Source: Harmothoe impar (taxonomy: Eukaryota; Annelida; Polychaeta; Phyllodocida; Polynoidae). From it: a stretch of DNA of 64,000 nt. Location of the stretch: positions 65,650,609-65,714,608 of the forward strand of contig OX381709.1 in assembly GCA_947462335.1 (NCBI GenBank). The letters run 5' to 3'. The notes below the pieces were generated by a model, which was not told the DNA's origin, searched no databases, and saw only the letters and a program-made list of their open reading frames with translations. A program made the position numbers and the translations under genes. Of this stretch, positions 1 to 10,162 are shown one piece after another (position 1 is the stretch's first letter; every line of letters starts with the position of its first letter).

Positions 1-3000
1 CAGGATCAACAATCCCTAGGACAACCAAAGACAATTGCTAGTATAGCAGAGACAATCCCCCAGATGCACACTGGGAAATCAAGCCGACCATCAGTGATTC
101 ACATCACACCTCAACAAGATGCATCGCAAAAGGAAATGGGTGAGAGTACCAAAATTTCTGTTGAACTTCTTAAAAATGGCTGTTTAAATGCAAGATTCTA
201 TGAACACACTGAAATACCTTGTTTAGTTGACACCGGTGCCACTATCACCTGTGTCAGGGATACTTTTCTTAGGGAAATTCAGAAATCTCGAGATGTAGAA
301 ATCAAAAAGAGAAAGTTCAATGTACACTTAGCAGACGGATCCATATGCCATGTAAGACAAGCAGCAGTATTGAAATTCAAAATTCATGGTACCAGATTCG
401 AATTCCCATTCTCAATTATTCCAAATCTCACAAAGCCAGTTGTCCTAGGCACAGATTTCTTAAAAGCAACACGATCACAGATCGAATTCAATGTAGACCC
501 AGAGCTACAAGTCAAGCCAGTCCGAGCTGTTAGGGAGGCTACAATCCTTCCTTTCACAGAACTAGCAGTTCTAGGACAAGTCACATCCCTCAAATGTTTA
601 GAAGGATGTGTAGGCACATTAGACAATTTGCAGAGGAACAACAGAGTTCCATACCTAGTTCAAAAGGGAGTAGTAACACCCTCAGAAATGAACAGGCACC
701 CAATCATACTGCTCAATACAAGCCACCGACCATACAAGGTGAGGAAGGGTGATATAATAGCCCTATTCACAGAGGTAGATCCCTCTGAATTACATCAACC
801 AGATACTGACATCCCTACTGAGGAACCCACACTACAAGTGCTAGACACTGAAGAGAATTGTAGTGACACAGAGTCAGACTGTGCCTCAGTATATGCAGAT
901 CCAGATACAAACCGTGGAGATGACACTGATGATGAATTGGCCACAATTCACAGTGAGGCTCATGACATTATGCCAGACATAATGGAAAATGTGCCACCCA
1001 AATGTGTACTAACAGATATTGGACAAGAGAGACTCCAAAAGTTACTCCACAAGTATCAAGATGTATTTGTAGGAAAAGACAATGACATAGGTACAACCCA
1101 CCTATATACACATTCAATTCACATCAAACCAGATGCAGTACCATGTCACTACCTACCATACAGGCAGACGCCTGAGAAGCAAGCTAAGATGGGAGAAGTC
1201 TGTGAAGACCTAGTCAGACAGGGCATCCTCAGAGAATGTGCAGAGGGACCCTGGGCATCCAGATCATTTTTAGTACAGAAAGCATCTGGAGGCCAACGTC
1301 TAGTCACAGACCTACGCCACGTCAATGCTAATATGATAAACCAAGCTTTATCAACGCCACGTGCAGACGACACACTAGACATGATAGGGTCACTCAAACC
1401 TACTGTTTTCAGTAAACTAGATGCGCAACAAGGGTTTTTCCAAATTCCCATAAGAAGGGAGGATCAACACAAAACTGCTTTCATAGCAAATGACAAAAAG
1501 TATGTCTATCAAAAGATGCCGATGGGTTTGGCTACCGCGCCGGCAGGATTTTGCCATCTAGTAACTCTAATTCTCAACAAACTGAAATACAAATGTGCCC
1601 TACCATACCTAGACGACATTCTAGTCCTATCACCAGATGTAGAACGACATTTTTCAGACCTTGAAGATGTCTTCAAAAGCCTGAGAATTGGGAAACTCAA
1701 GCTAAAGAAATCAAAATGTGAATACTTCACAGATAGGATAGATTTTCTAGGAATGCGTGTCACACCAGATGGTTTACAACCATCCCCAGAAAAGGTGGAA
1801 AGTGTCAAAACCTTTCCCACCCCAAAATCTGTGAAACAAGTCAGATCATTCACAGGACTATGCCAATACTTCAAAAAGTTCATCAAAGACTATGCCAATA
1901 TTGCTAGGCCACTGTACGACCTACAAACAAACCTAAAGGTTTTCAAATGGAATGAGGATGCAGACAATGCTTTCAAAACATTGAAACATGCACTCTGTAC
2001 CCATGCACTATTGAGATACCCAGACTATGACAAAGAATTCAGTCTAGCAACAGATGCTTCAAATGTGAGCCTAGGAGCCGTTCTATCACAACGCAGTAGT
2101 GAAGGAGTACTGAGACCAGTAGCCTTCGCAGGTAGAACACTATCAAAGCATGAAAGAAACTACAACACAACAGAAAGAGAGCTACTAGGTGTAGTATATG
2201 GGATACTACACTTTAGGCACTACCTAGAAAGTAGGCACTTTCAGTTGTACACAGATCATGCAGCTCTAATACCACTGCTCACAAACACAGGTTTGACCCA
2301 CAGGTGGGCCAGATGGGCACTGGATATCCAACAATTTGCATTCACAATACAACATGTAAAAGGAGATGACAACATTCCTCCAGATGTGATGTCAAGAAGA
2401 GAATATCCAGATGCACCACCAATGACCAACCCCCCACCACCTCCAAGAAGGAAAAGGGCAGCCACCAGAACCAAATTCTCTAAAATCCAAACCAAGATAC
2501 CATTCAACAGAGATGACCCACCAAAAGCAATTGACAGACCAAAACCAGTGATCAGAGGTATCTTAAAAGAGACCACCCATTATGTGTTCTGTCATTGTGA
2601 AAGGGAATACTGTGAAGAGTATCCAGAAAACTGTTTTACCCCGGTTGAGACCAACAGGATTGCACAGATGGTGAAAACCACACCTCGTGAACCACCACAC
2701 AGTGCATCAGAAAATCAGTTGGAAGAAAAACTGCATAAAATTGCTTCAATCACCAAGGTAGTCAGATTTGCAAAAGAACAGCTGGATATGGAGGAAGAAC
2801 AGGACAGAGACATTTGTGTTGTCACCACACGTTCAAAAGCAAAACGGTCGGTTGCAGAGGATACAAGGTCTAATGACCACCCTCAGCAATTAGGCCTAAA
2901 AGCCAAAAAGAACAAAGTGTCAACCAAATCCTCTTTCCCTACTAAATCCCCCATTTCAACACCCAGCACACCCACAGCCAATTTGCAGAAGCACTCAGAC

Positions 3001-4743
3001 AGAGCAGGTACTGCACAGAAGGCTCACAAAAGCAAACCTGACCCCCATCCCAAAAGAACAAAGGCCGCCTCCACCAGCACAAACAGAGGAGCAGCCAGTT
3101 CAAAGGAGCAGACAGTCAACACAGACATAGCAGTTGAACAACCAAAGAAACAGACAAAGACCAGACCTGCACCAAAATCTCCTGAAACAATCCAGGCAGA
3201 GAAAGACAAAGAAAGGCTGGCACAGCATATAATGGAATTAGACCAGATGTTAGACCAAATCCCAGACAGTTCAATCAACTCCACACTGTTGAAAGAAGAA
3301 CAAAGGAAGGACACTGGACTAATACCCATTATAGACTACCTAGAGAAAGGTGACCTACCTGTAAAAAGCACTGAAGCAACAAGGATTAGGAATAATGCTC
3401 AGCATTACCTACTCCTAGACAACATTCTAGTACACATATCCCCTACATCATGGAGAAAAACAGACACAGTACCACTACAAGTTGTAGTCCCAAAAACTTG
3501 GGTTGAAAACATACTGCAACACTTCCATGACTCACCAATGGCAGGCCATGTAGGTACTTCAAAAATGATGTCTTCTCTCATACCTAGGGTATATTGGAAA
3601 TCTATGATGGCTGATGCCAATCAGTATGTGTCAACATGTGACACTTGCCTAAAAGCAAAAAGGGCAGTGCACACCCACAAAACACCAATGACTGTAAGGG
3701 ACTATATGCCAACCCCCATGAAGCACCTGAACTTAGATGCTGTGGGACCACTCCCAGAAACAGCCAGGAAAAACAAACACATACAAGTTTGCATAGATTA
3801 TTCAACTAGATATGTCATAGCATATGCCACAAAGGATCTCACAGCAGAAACCACACAACATGAGTTCTACAAGAACGTCATATGTCAGCAAGGTGTACCA
3901 ACTTCAGTTCAAACTGACAATGGCACCTGCTACACAGGCAGCAATTTTAAGAAACTGATGAACACCCAGAAGATAAGACACGACCTGTCAAGTCCATATA
4001 GACCACAATCAAATGGATTAGTGGAAAGATTCAATGCCAGTATAGGAACAGCATTAAGGACTTTCTGTTCTCAGAATCAGAAAACATGGGACCTGTATAT
4101 AGAATCAATTACATTTGCATTGAACAACACAGAGTCCCAGACAACAGGTTACACACCATTCTTCCTACTTCATGGCAGAAACCCTCAAACCATTGTAGAA
4201 ACTGCCCTAAACATAGAGGAAGAAATCAAAACAGTAGCAGAGCATGTATCTGGAATGATACTGTCTCAAGATGAGTCTAGAAGAAAGGCAATAGACAGAG
4301 TCAAAAAGCTACAACAAGGAAGGAAGTCAAGATATGACAAAAAGCTTACACCACAAGCTATACTTCCACTAGATATTGTATATATCAACATTCCCAGAAT
4401 TCTGTTGACCACAGATTCAAAGAAGCTTCAACCCCTATTCATGGGACCATATGTTGTTGCAGAAAGACCAACCCCAACCAGCGCAAGGTTGAAGAACCTA
4501 TCAAATAACCTACTAGTCCCCAGACCAGTACATATTGATAGGCTCAAAAAGGTCACAACACTGAGGAAAAATGAGTTTGCACACAGACTCATTCCCCACA
4601 CCTCAAAGTTTATCCACAGGATAACAAGGGATAAATCCCAAATCACACTCACCAAAGAGTCAGTTGGTCTAAACCAAATAGTACCCAGACCAGCCCACCA
4701 CAAGGTGAAAAGAAACTCCAGGCAAGGGAGAATATCTAAGTAA
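1..4743 (+). CDS. pol: Pol polyprotein (protease, RT, RNase H, integrase), 5' partial
   Basis: Residues are numbered from the first Met codon at 64, but the frame is open to position 1, so the true start lies upstream and gag may be fused or joined by a frameshift. Aspartic protease has the LVDTGAT motif with catalytic Asp56. Reverse transcriptase follows, with the YLDD catalytic box at 515-518. RNase H has its first catalytic Asp at 664 (ATDAS) and a YTDHAAL motif. Residues of about 785-1065 form a basic, Pro/Lys/Thr-rich linker that holds a CHC-x4-C-x6-C cluster near 840-857; this is unusual for Ty3/gypsy. Integrase has an HHCC zinc finger (H1155, H1162, C1192, C1195), a DD35E triad (D1225, D1285, E1321) and a GPY/F module near 1458-1480. 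No chromodomain is evident. The product would process the polyproteins, reverse-transcribe the RNA and insert the cDNA. All catalytic residues named are present. Confidence 0.96.
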   Translation, partial: QDQQSLGQPKTIASIAETIPQMHTGKSSRPSVIHITPQQDASQKEMGESTKISVELLKNGCLNARFYEHTEIPCLVDTGATITCVRDTFLREIQKSRDVEIKKRKFNVHLADGSICHVRQAAVLKFKIHGTRFEFPFSIIPNLTKPVVLGTDFLKATRSQIEFNVDPELQVKPVRAVREATILPFTELAVLGQVTSLKCLEGCVGTLDNLQRNNRVPYLVQKGVVTPSEMNRHPIILLNTSHRPYKVRKGDIIALFTEVDPSELHQPDTDIPTEEPTLQVLDTEENCSDTESDCASVYADPDTNRGDDTDDELATIHSEAHDIMPDIMENVPPKCVLTDIGQERLQKLLHKYQDVFVGKDNDIGTTHLYTHSIHIKPDAVPCHYLPYRQTPEKQAKMGEVCEDLVRQGILRECAEGPWASRSFLVQKASGGQRLVTDLRHVNANMINQALSTPRADDTLDMIGSLKPTVFSKLDAQQGFFQIPIRREDQHKTAFIANDKKYVYQKMPMGLATAPAGFCHLVTLILNKLKYKCALPYLDDILVLSPDVERHFSDLEDVFKSLRIGKLKLKKSKCEYFTDRIDFLGMRVTPDGLQPSPEKVESVKTFPTPKSVKQVRSFTGLCQYFKKFIKDYANIARPLYDLQTNLKVFKWNEDADNAFKTLKHALCTHALLRYPDYDKEFSLATDASNVSLGAVLSQRSSEGVLRPVAFAGRTLSKHERNYNTTERELLGVVYGILHFRHYLESRHFQLYTDHAALIPLLTNTGLTHRWARWALDIQQFAFTIQHVKGDDNIPPDVMSRREYPDAPPMTNPPPPPRRKRAATRTKFSKIQTKIPFNRDDPPKAIDRPKPVIRGILKETTHYVFCHCEREYCEEYPENCFTPVETNRIAQMVKTTPREPPHSASENQLEEKLHKIASITKVVRFAKEQLDMEEEQDRDICVVTTRSKAKRSVAEDTRSNDHPQQLGLKAKKNKVSTKSSFPTKSPISTPSTPTANLQKHSDRAGTAQKAHKSKPDPHPKRTKAASTSTNRGAASSKEQTVNTDIAVEQPKKQTKTRPAPKSPETIQAEKDKERLAQHIMELDQMLDQIPDSSINSTLLKEEQRKDTGLIPIIDYLEKGDLPVKSTEATRIRNNAQHYLLLDNILVHISPTSWRKTDTVPLQVVVPKTWVENILQHFHDSPMAGHVGTSKMMSSLIPRVYWKSMMADANQYVSTCDTCLKAKRAVHTHKTPMTVRDYMPTPMKHLNLDAVGPLPETARKNKHIQVCIDYSTRYVIAYATKDLTAETTQHEFYKNVICQQGVPTSVQTDNGTCYTGSNFKKLMNTQKIRHDLSSPYRPQSNGLVERFNASIGTALRTFCSQNQKTWDLYIESITFALNNTESQTTGYTPFFLLHGRNPQTIVETALNIEEEIKTVAEHVSGMILSQDESRRKAIDRVKKLQQGRKSRYDKKLTPQAILPLDIVYINIPRILLTTDSKKLQPLFMGPYVVAERPTPTSARLKNLSNNLLVPRPVHIDRLKKVTTLRKNEFAHRLIPHTSKFIHRITRDKSQITLTKESVGLNQIVPRPAHHKVKRNSRQGRISK

Positions 4744-5392
4744 AATTACTTTTATATATTGACATGATCATATGGAATATCTATACCCACAGACTATGAA
4801 TAATAGTCAAATAAGTATATACACTCTATATAAAGGAAATTAAATTTCCAACAACTGTCCAAATCAAGAATGATAAGTAGGAATTTTCATAGCAGCATAG
4901 GATATGAACCCACACAAAGGACAGAAAAGACAATATACACTATATAGGTTACAAAACAATGTGCACACAAAGTAGAATCAAAGGACAGATTACTACAGGG
5001 TTGAAGTCTGAAACCCAAAAGGCTACACACAAAAAGCCAAAAGAGACTACCTAAAGGGATTAGCAACCCAAGCTTGAAGAAACCACAATTATCATACTTT
5101 TGCATCAAAGGCTAGCATCCTTGAAAGAATGCAACAATGGAAATGTTTGAACCTAAATCCTGTAAAGTACATGAAACAGAGCGTGCTATGCCAAGAGACT
5201 ACTGTCTAGACACACCCTTACCCTTCAAAGGACCCACACACCTGCCAGGGCATTCAAACCCCCACAGATGCAGGTAGTCCACACTAATTACCCCAGACAT
5301 AATTACCCCAGTCAGACAAGCTAACACTGATGGCAGTTAACAGCCACCAGGGAAACAAGGCCAGGCCCTCAATGGATGAGGGTAGGGTGGGC

Positions 5393-5400
5393 TACATAAG
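5393..5400 (+). promoter_or_regulatory. Candidate internal TATA-like promoter upstream of env
   Basis: TACATAAG lies in a G-rich setting and resembles the layout of the LTR promoter (TTAAATAG at 11123) and the antisense promoter (TATAAAGG at 9223-9230). It sits about 440 bp before the env ATG. Foamy retroviruses have an internal promoter within env, so this is not without precedent, but the box is weaker than consensus. Confidence 0.35.
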
Positions 5401-5619
5401 AGGCCCTGACTCCATAGCCAACTCACCAGTTCTACTCCTGCAGCAGTCAGGTACACACCAGCTGGTCCTAGCCATACCAGTTCTCCTATAGCAGGAGGGA
5501 CTCTGTCAGAAAGCAGACCACACCCACTCTACAATATCATACCCAGTTACTACAATCTTGGGAAAGGACTCTAGCACAGATTGGACATTAAGCCAACACT
5601 AGCTTGATCATGGAAAAAG

Positions 5620-5840
5620 GTACAGTTCAAACACTACATTGATTATTATATTACTATTGGGACCAACCAGGATTTCTGCTCTCAAAACTATGTACACAGA
5701 AGCAGCGCCAAGTGGATACTTCACATAAGCAAAAAGGATAGCTCACAAAATCAGCAAACCAATTTAAACCTAAGTATATTGCAAAAAAAAAAACACTAGT
5801 AGAAGTCTTACTAAGACATAGAATATATTTTATATTTCAG
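5620..5840 (+). other. Candidate 221-bp intron in the env leader
   Basis: GTACAG begins the intron and TATTTCAG ends it. An ATG at 5610 lies ten bases before the donor, and removal of the intron would leave that ATG in frame with env, adding four codons. An errantivirus-type env is normally made from a spliced RNA whose donor lies far upstream, so the same acceptor may also serve a genomic donor outside the window. Confidence 0.45.
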
Positions 5841-5842
5841 GC

Positions 5843-8461
5843 ATGCTAAAGCCAATCCTACTACTAGTGATGATGGCCACTTCTCAAGCCATCACATATG
5901 TGCCCACCGTTAGACAGAACGTTGGAGCCATATATGAGCCATTACCTGAACCATTGGTCAATGGGCACGATACCACAACCATGATATTGGCAATACCATA
6001 CCATATACCTGCTCCACCAGAGACCGAAACCAAAATACTGGACCAGGTTATGGCACTAACATTTCCTACCTTGCATGACGACAGTTCTACCAGTCAGATA
6101 TTACAGCAGGCAAGGGAACTAGATCTGTTAATAGACATAACAGACAAGGAAATTAACTCTACCTTAGCATCCATCCATTTGTTCCTATCAAATCCAATTA
6201 ACAGTCAAGGAAGGTACAGAAGAGCACCACTTGGGTTCCTAGCCCCACTCTTCAGAGGAGCAATAGGTCTTGCCACACTAGATGACGTCAAAGAGGTCAT
6301 GGACCAGATAAAGAACATAGACGGCATTCTAGAAGCTTTTTCCAAGCAAGACAAAGAAGCAGCTATATTAATTGATAAGGTCACCCAACGCCAAGACAAA
6401 TTTGTCAAGGCGTATGTTAAGGATAAAAGTATGCTAGACCAAACCATGAACACTCTAGGCCAAAATATGAATTTATGGGCTCAAAATATGACCACATCTC
6501 TGAACACTTATGCAAATCACGAGCACACACAAAGAAGGAAGATCCAAATTTTAACTGATGCACTCACCATTATTGTAGCAAGAATGAACTATCTGCAAGC
6601 ATTGCAGCGCACCACATCAGCACTCAGGATGCTATCAGCAGGCATTATGACTGCCGACATAGTACCACCAGCTGAACTAACGGAGCATCTGAATGATCTG
6701 GACATGACACTCAGAATACACTCACCAGGATCAAAGGTCGCCATAACTGACCTTGACTACTATTATTCCCAAAGAATGATATCCTACACCTATTCGGAAC
6801 GGCACATATACATCCACCTGGATATCATTGTAGCATCCACTGTCTCCACCTTCAGAGTATTTCAACTGGTAACTACACCAGTACCAATCAACACCAAGGA
6901 GACACCTACAAAGGGAGTAACCCAATTAATTACTGATGTCAAATTTTTGGCTATCTCTGAAGATGGTTCACTATTTATTGAACTAACAAATGCAGATATG
7001 CTAACCTGTCCAGGAACTAAGATCAAAATTTGTACCAAAACTAGCCCGAGAATCCATAGACATGTACCTACATGCACAGTAGCAATTTATTTGAACCAAG
7101 CTCAGCAAGTCAAGGAAATGTGCCAATTTACTATCTCACCCTTGAAGAGACCTATCTCACACGCTGTAGCCATTTCACAAGATGAATATCTAGTGACCAC
7201 AAATTCTCCCACCTACACAGTTACGTGTCATGGGAAACCAGCTACTACTCACAAAGCACCATCACACTCAATCATAGGTGTACCATGCCTATGTACAGTG
7301 AATATAGATCACTATTCACTACCAAATTCTAGGTTGCCATGCAACACTACAATTTCATTTCACTATGCTTTGGAGACTATAAACCTACCTTTTCTCGCGG
7401 CTCTAAATGAAATCAAAGAAATTGGACCAGACTCCAAGGCAAATCTGCCACCTTTTCCAAAGGTCAACCTATCCAGGACACTGGATATGTTAAGAAAATC
7501 AAGTAATATTGATGAATCAACATTACTAGACCTAAACCCATTCGCAAAAACCCTGCTAGATGATGCCTCCAGCCTGGCTAAGCCACTGGAAAATAGACTA
7601 ATAGAGTCCTATCTATACAAATTTGCACGGCATCCAGCAGCATCTATCATACCAATGATACTTTCGGTTATAGCTACAATTTTGGCCACCTACACCCTAT
7701 TCAAAATGCACAGAGGATCCACACTACTAGCTTATATGCCAACTGCAAAAGCATATAGATTTGTCACAGAGAAGCCTATGGAAAAAGCCTTCGAAAACCT
7801 ATACAAGAAGGACACCACCACGGCACCAATAGAACAGGGCCCCACCCCTATTCTAACTATCCATGAGACCCATACCCTTATCATAGCCATACTATTCACA
7901 CTCACCATTTACTCAGCCTACAGGCTGACCAAATATCTAAAGGGTATGGCAACCAAGCACTGTGGAAAGGGAAAAGTCACTAAAAGGACAAATCCCACAG
8001 TAGTACTAAAAGTCTACAAAGGAGACACCAACTTCTCCTTCCCGTTGCGTGCAGTGCCACACGAGTTTGATACAATTATAAAAGCTTCAGCCCCAACATA
8101 CAGAGATATGATTATCAAAATGTACCCTCTTCCAAGACTAGTATTTGAATGGAATGGACCAGTAGTAATTACTACTAAGAAAGGAGAGACCGCATATTTA
8201 CTGCCAGAGACTATCAATCTACCATGGCGTGCCAGGTTCAGCATAATACCAGCGCTCAGGGAACCCAATCTAGATTTTGCCATGTTACTACAAAATGACA
8301 TCTCACCCCAGCCCGTTACCATGGATACCCATGAGTCAAAGCTGGAAAACATCATAATTGACGACCAAAGAGAGAGCACCAATACATTCAAAAATGTACT
8401 CACCATACTCACCCAACCACCTACAGCTGTAACTAGTGAGAAAGTACATGGGGAAGAATAA
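5843..8461 (+). CDS. env: Envelope protein with F-type (furin plus fusion peptide) architecture
   Basis: The 872-residue frame is intact. Residues 1-16 form a signal peptide (hydrophobic run ending TSQA). A furin-like RYRR site at 124-127 is followed at once by a Gly/Ala/Leu/Phe-rich fusion-peptide-like stretch (128-150) and a long heptad-type region to about 250. A Cys-rich ectodomain part and N-glycosylation sequons follow. A transmembrane segment lies near 600-622. This order, with a small N-terminal and a large C-terminal subunit, matches the baculovirus F / errantivirus Env family, membrane fusion proteins of enveloped particles. Oddly, about 250 residues follow the first membrane segment and include a second hydrophobic segment near 676-695; family members usually have short tails. 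The ATG at 5843 is chosen because it opens the signal peptide; a spliced upstream ATG at 5610 is an alternative. It is likely translated from a subgenomic RNA. Confidence 0.9.
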   Translation: MLKPILLLVMMATSQAITYVPTVRQNVGAIYEPLPEPLVNGHDTTTMILAIPYHIPAPPETETKILDQVMALTFPTLHDDSSTSQILQQARELDLLIDITDKEINSTLASIHLFLSNPINSQGRYRRAPLGFLAPLFRGAIGLATLDDVKEVMDQIKNIDGILEAFSKQDKEAAILIDKVTQRQDKFVKAYVKDKSMLDQTMNTLGQNMNLWAQNMTTSLNTYANHEHTQRRKIQILTDALTIIVARMNYLQALQRTTSALRMLSAGIMTADIVPPAELTEHLNDLDMTLRIHSPGSKVAITDLDYYYSQRMISYTYSERHIYIHLDIIVASTVSTFRVFQLVTTPVPINTKETPTKGVTQLITDVKFLAISEDGSLFIELTNADMLTCPGTKIKICTKTSPRIHRHVPTCTVAIYLNQAQQVKEMCQFTISPLKRPISHAVAISQDEYLVTTNSPTYTVTCHGKPATTHKAPSHSIIGVPCLCTVNIDHYSLPNSRLPCNTTISFHYALETINLPFLAALNEIKEIGPDSKANLPPFPKVNLSRTLDMLRKSSNIDESTLLDLNPFAKTLLDDASSLAKPLENRLIESYLYKFARHPAASIIPMILSVIATILATYTLFKMHRGSTLLAYMPTAKAYRFVTEKPMEKAFENLYKKDTTTAPIEQGPTPILTIHETHTLIIAILFTLTIYSAYRLTKYLKGMATKHCGKGKVTKRTNPTVVLKVYKGDTNFSFPLRAVPHEFDTIIKASAPTYRDMIIKMYPLPRLVFEWNGPVVITTKKGETAYLLPETINLPWRARFSIIPALREPNLDFAMLLQNDISPQPVTMDTHESKLENIIIDDQRESTNTFKNVLTILTQPPTAVTSEKVHGEE

Positions 8462-8557
8462 CACAATTATACAGGAGTGAGATTGACCAAAACTTTTGTG
8501 AAAAGTTGGTTGGCCCTGAAAAGGACCGTTTATATTGACATTTATAGATGCCACCCA

Positions 8558-9166
8558 CTAGTTGTTATAGTCCCCCCATCCCAAGGCCTCCCAGGACTCG
8601 GCCAACTCGGCAGCGGCAGGAGATCCAATCCACGTATCTTCACTGAAGAGCCACTCGTTCTCCTCCCTCCACTGGACAAAACGTGCCTCCAAAGTAGACA
8701 AAGCATGCTCAGCGCTGTCTGCAGCATCACCTGTCACCGTGTAAGCACATAGGCCGACAGCCAATAGGAAGTCCCAGATGACCCCATCATTTCTGGTGAA
8801 AAGCAGTCGCGGGTCATATCCATCCAGATCACGTAGGGCCTGAGCCAACAGCTCCAGAGATGCCGCCCTGCGCATGGAAATCCCGCCAGCACCAAGGAAA
8901 TACCAGCCGTGATGACGGCACACCAAAACATCACCAAAACTGGCAATGTCGTGCCGGACTTTATGCAACCACCGCGTCCTTACTGAGTCATACCGACTCA
9001 AAATACTCCTAAAAGGAGTACCAGGAGTCAGCCCCTCCAAGGTGTTTTGATCACCTAACCACAGGTCTAAGGCCTGCATGTCACCCTGCAGCCAGGCCTC
9101 AGGGAGATATGCAAGTACCTCAGGTACAGCCTCCAACTCGTCCTCCAAAATTGCCATATGCGCCAT
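8558..9166 (-). CDS. Antisense ORF, acidic Trp-rich protein of unknown function
   Basis: This 202-codon frame lies antisense between env and the 3' LTR. The coding strand reads with balanced codon use and is more GC-rich than the A-rich sense genes. The protein is acidic, has about ten Trp residues, a His-His pair before GWYFLG near its middle, and no signal peptide or membrane segment, so a soluble intracellular product is likely. A canonical TATAAAGG lies 57-64 bases upstream of the ATG, leaving room for a start site and a 5' UTR of about 30 bases. An AATATA on the same strand just past the stop could act as a variant poly(A) signal. I do not recognise the family; the pattern of a hydrophobic strand before a Gly-rich turn makes the SUKH/US22 group worth testing, but this is speculation. 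A captured host gene or a retroviral-type antisense accessory gene are the main readings. Confidence 0.65.
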   Translation of the reverse strand: MAHMAILEDELEAVPEVLAYLPEAWLQGDMQALDLWLGDQNTLEGLTPGTPFRSILSRYDSVRTRWLHKVRHDIASFGDVLVCRHHGWYFLGAGGISMRRAASLELLAQALRDLDGYDPRLLFTRNDGVIWDFLLAVGLCAYTVTGDAADSAEHALSTLEARFVQWREENEWLFSEDTWIGSPAAAELAESWEALGWGDYNN

Positions 9167-9222
9167 ACTGTGTTATCTCAAGGGTACTCAAGGAAGAAGT
9201 GATCCTACTGTGGTCTACACAG

Positions 9223-9230
9223 CCTTTATA
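9223..9230 (-). promoter_or_regulatory. TATA box of the antisense transcription unit
   Basis: On the minus strand this reads TATAAAGG, preceded by a G-rich run. An ATG follows 57 bases downstream of it. Spacing is right for a TBP-dependent RNA polymerase II promoter directing the 202-codon antisense ORF. Confidence 0.6.
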
Positions 9231-9922
9231 ACCCCTCCCCACCCCCCAAATGACACTGTTCACCCTCTGAAGTGATCCCCTCACTTCAGGTGACAAGTCC
9301 ATGAGAAGGCACATGATCTGCTCACCAAAAGGTGTCAACCACCGGTGTCACCGCGGCACACGACGCATCTTGCGCCGCATGACACAATAGCCTCAAGGTG
9401 CCACTCAAAAATCTGCTCAAGGTGCAAAATTTTCAAACTCTCACAATCCCAAGGTCAAAGCAAGGTCTCAGTGTGTGTCAGTAGTATCAGGAAATCAATT
9501 TTAAGGTATCCCAAAATGAAACAGCCAATTTTTGAAAAATCGAAGTTTTACAAAAACAATTGCGTACTCTTAACCATGTCAAACTTGCTCAAACATGCAT
9601 TTATATGTATGAAATTGTATTATTACAATCTAAATTGCTAATCAAACATGTTTGTATATAACACTGTATTTGCACTGTATTTTACACTGTATACCTTTGT
9701 ATTATGTAAGACTATTTACAGAAAAACATGAAGCAAAAAGGGAGATAGTCCGCTGACTAACCCTAGGATACTACACAAAAGACTTAAATCTCACAGCAGC
9801 GGCCCACTGCAAAGACATTTCTGATCAAAGTGTAGATCCACAAGTTGCAAATTGCCAACACCTAGAATCTTGTAAGATTCAACTATCATTGCAGAAACAA
9901 GATACCAAGTCATTTTTATGAC

Positions 9923-10080
9923 ATTATGAACACTTACCCTCCACCGGATAAGGACAAAATATCTGCATAAAAAGGACTGTATTTGTACATACAAACTTAC
10001 AAACTTAAGTAATGCAAAATGTCAGATGACACAATTATGAACACTTATCCGCCACCGGACAAGCACATAACTATGCATAA
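9923..10080 (+). repeat. Two direct repeats, about 111 bp apart
   Basis: A block beginning ATTATGAACACTTA and continuing through CCACCGGA and TGCATAAAA occurs at 9923 and again at 10034 with a few substitutions. It may be a duplicated regulatory site or the remnant of a slipped duplication during reverse transcription. Confidence 0.6.
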
Positions 10081-10162
10081 AATGTACATTACTGATTGCT
10101 ATATCACGCAAATCCATAGATAAGCGCTATCTAGAAATAAGAAAACAAACTTCAAGCCGGTT

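Larger units (their letters stand above)
4744..5842 (+). other. Pol-env spacer: candidate env leader with internal promoter and intron
   Basis: There is no long ORF in this 1.1 kb. It contains a TATA-like CATAAG box near 5393-5400, followed by a pyrimidine-rich run suited to an initiator. A candidate splice donor lies after 5619 (AAG|GTACAG) and a strong acceptor (polypyrimidine plus TTTCAG) ends at 5840, two bases before the env ATG. The env gene could therefore be expressed from its own transcript, from a spliced genomic transcript, or both. The promoter reading is inference; the splice motifs are seen directly. Confidence 0.5.

Noticed and set aside
9731..9750. Alternative LTR start after AAAAAGGGAGA
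   Set aside because: It would give an AGT-type start as in some errantiviruses, but no matching end was found; the TGTCA/TGACA pair fits better.
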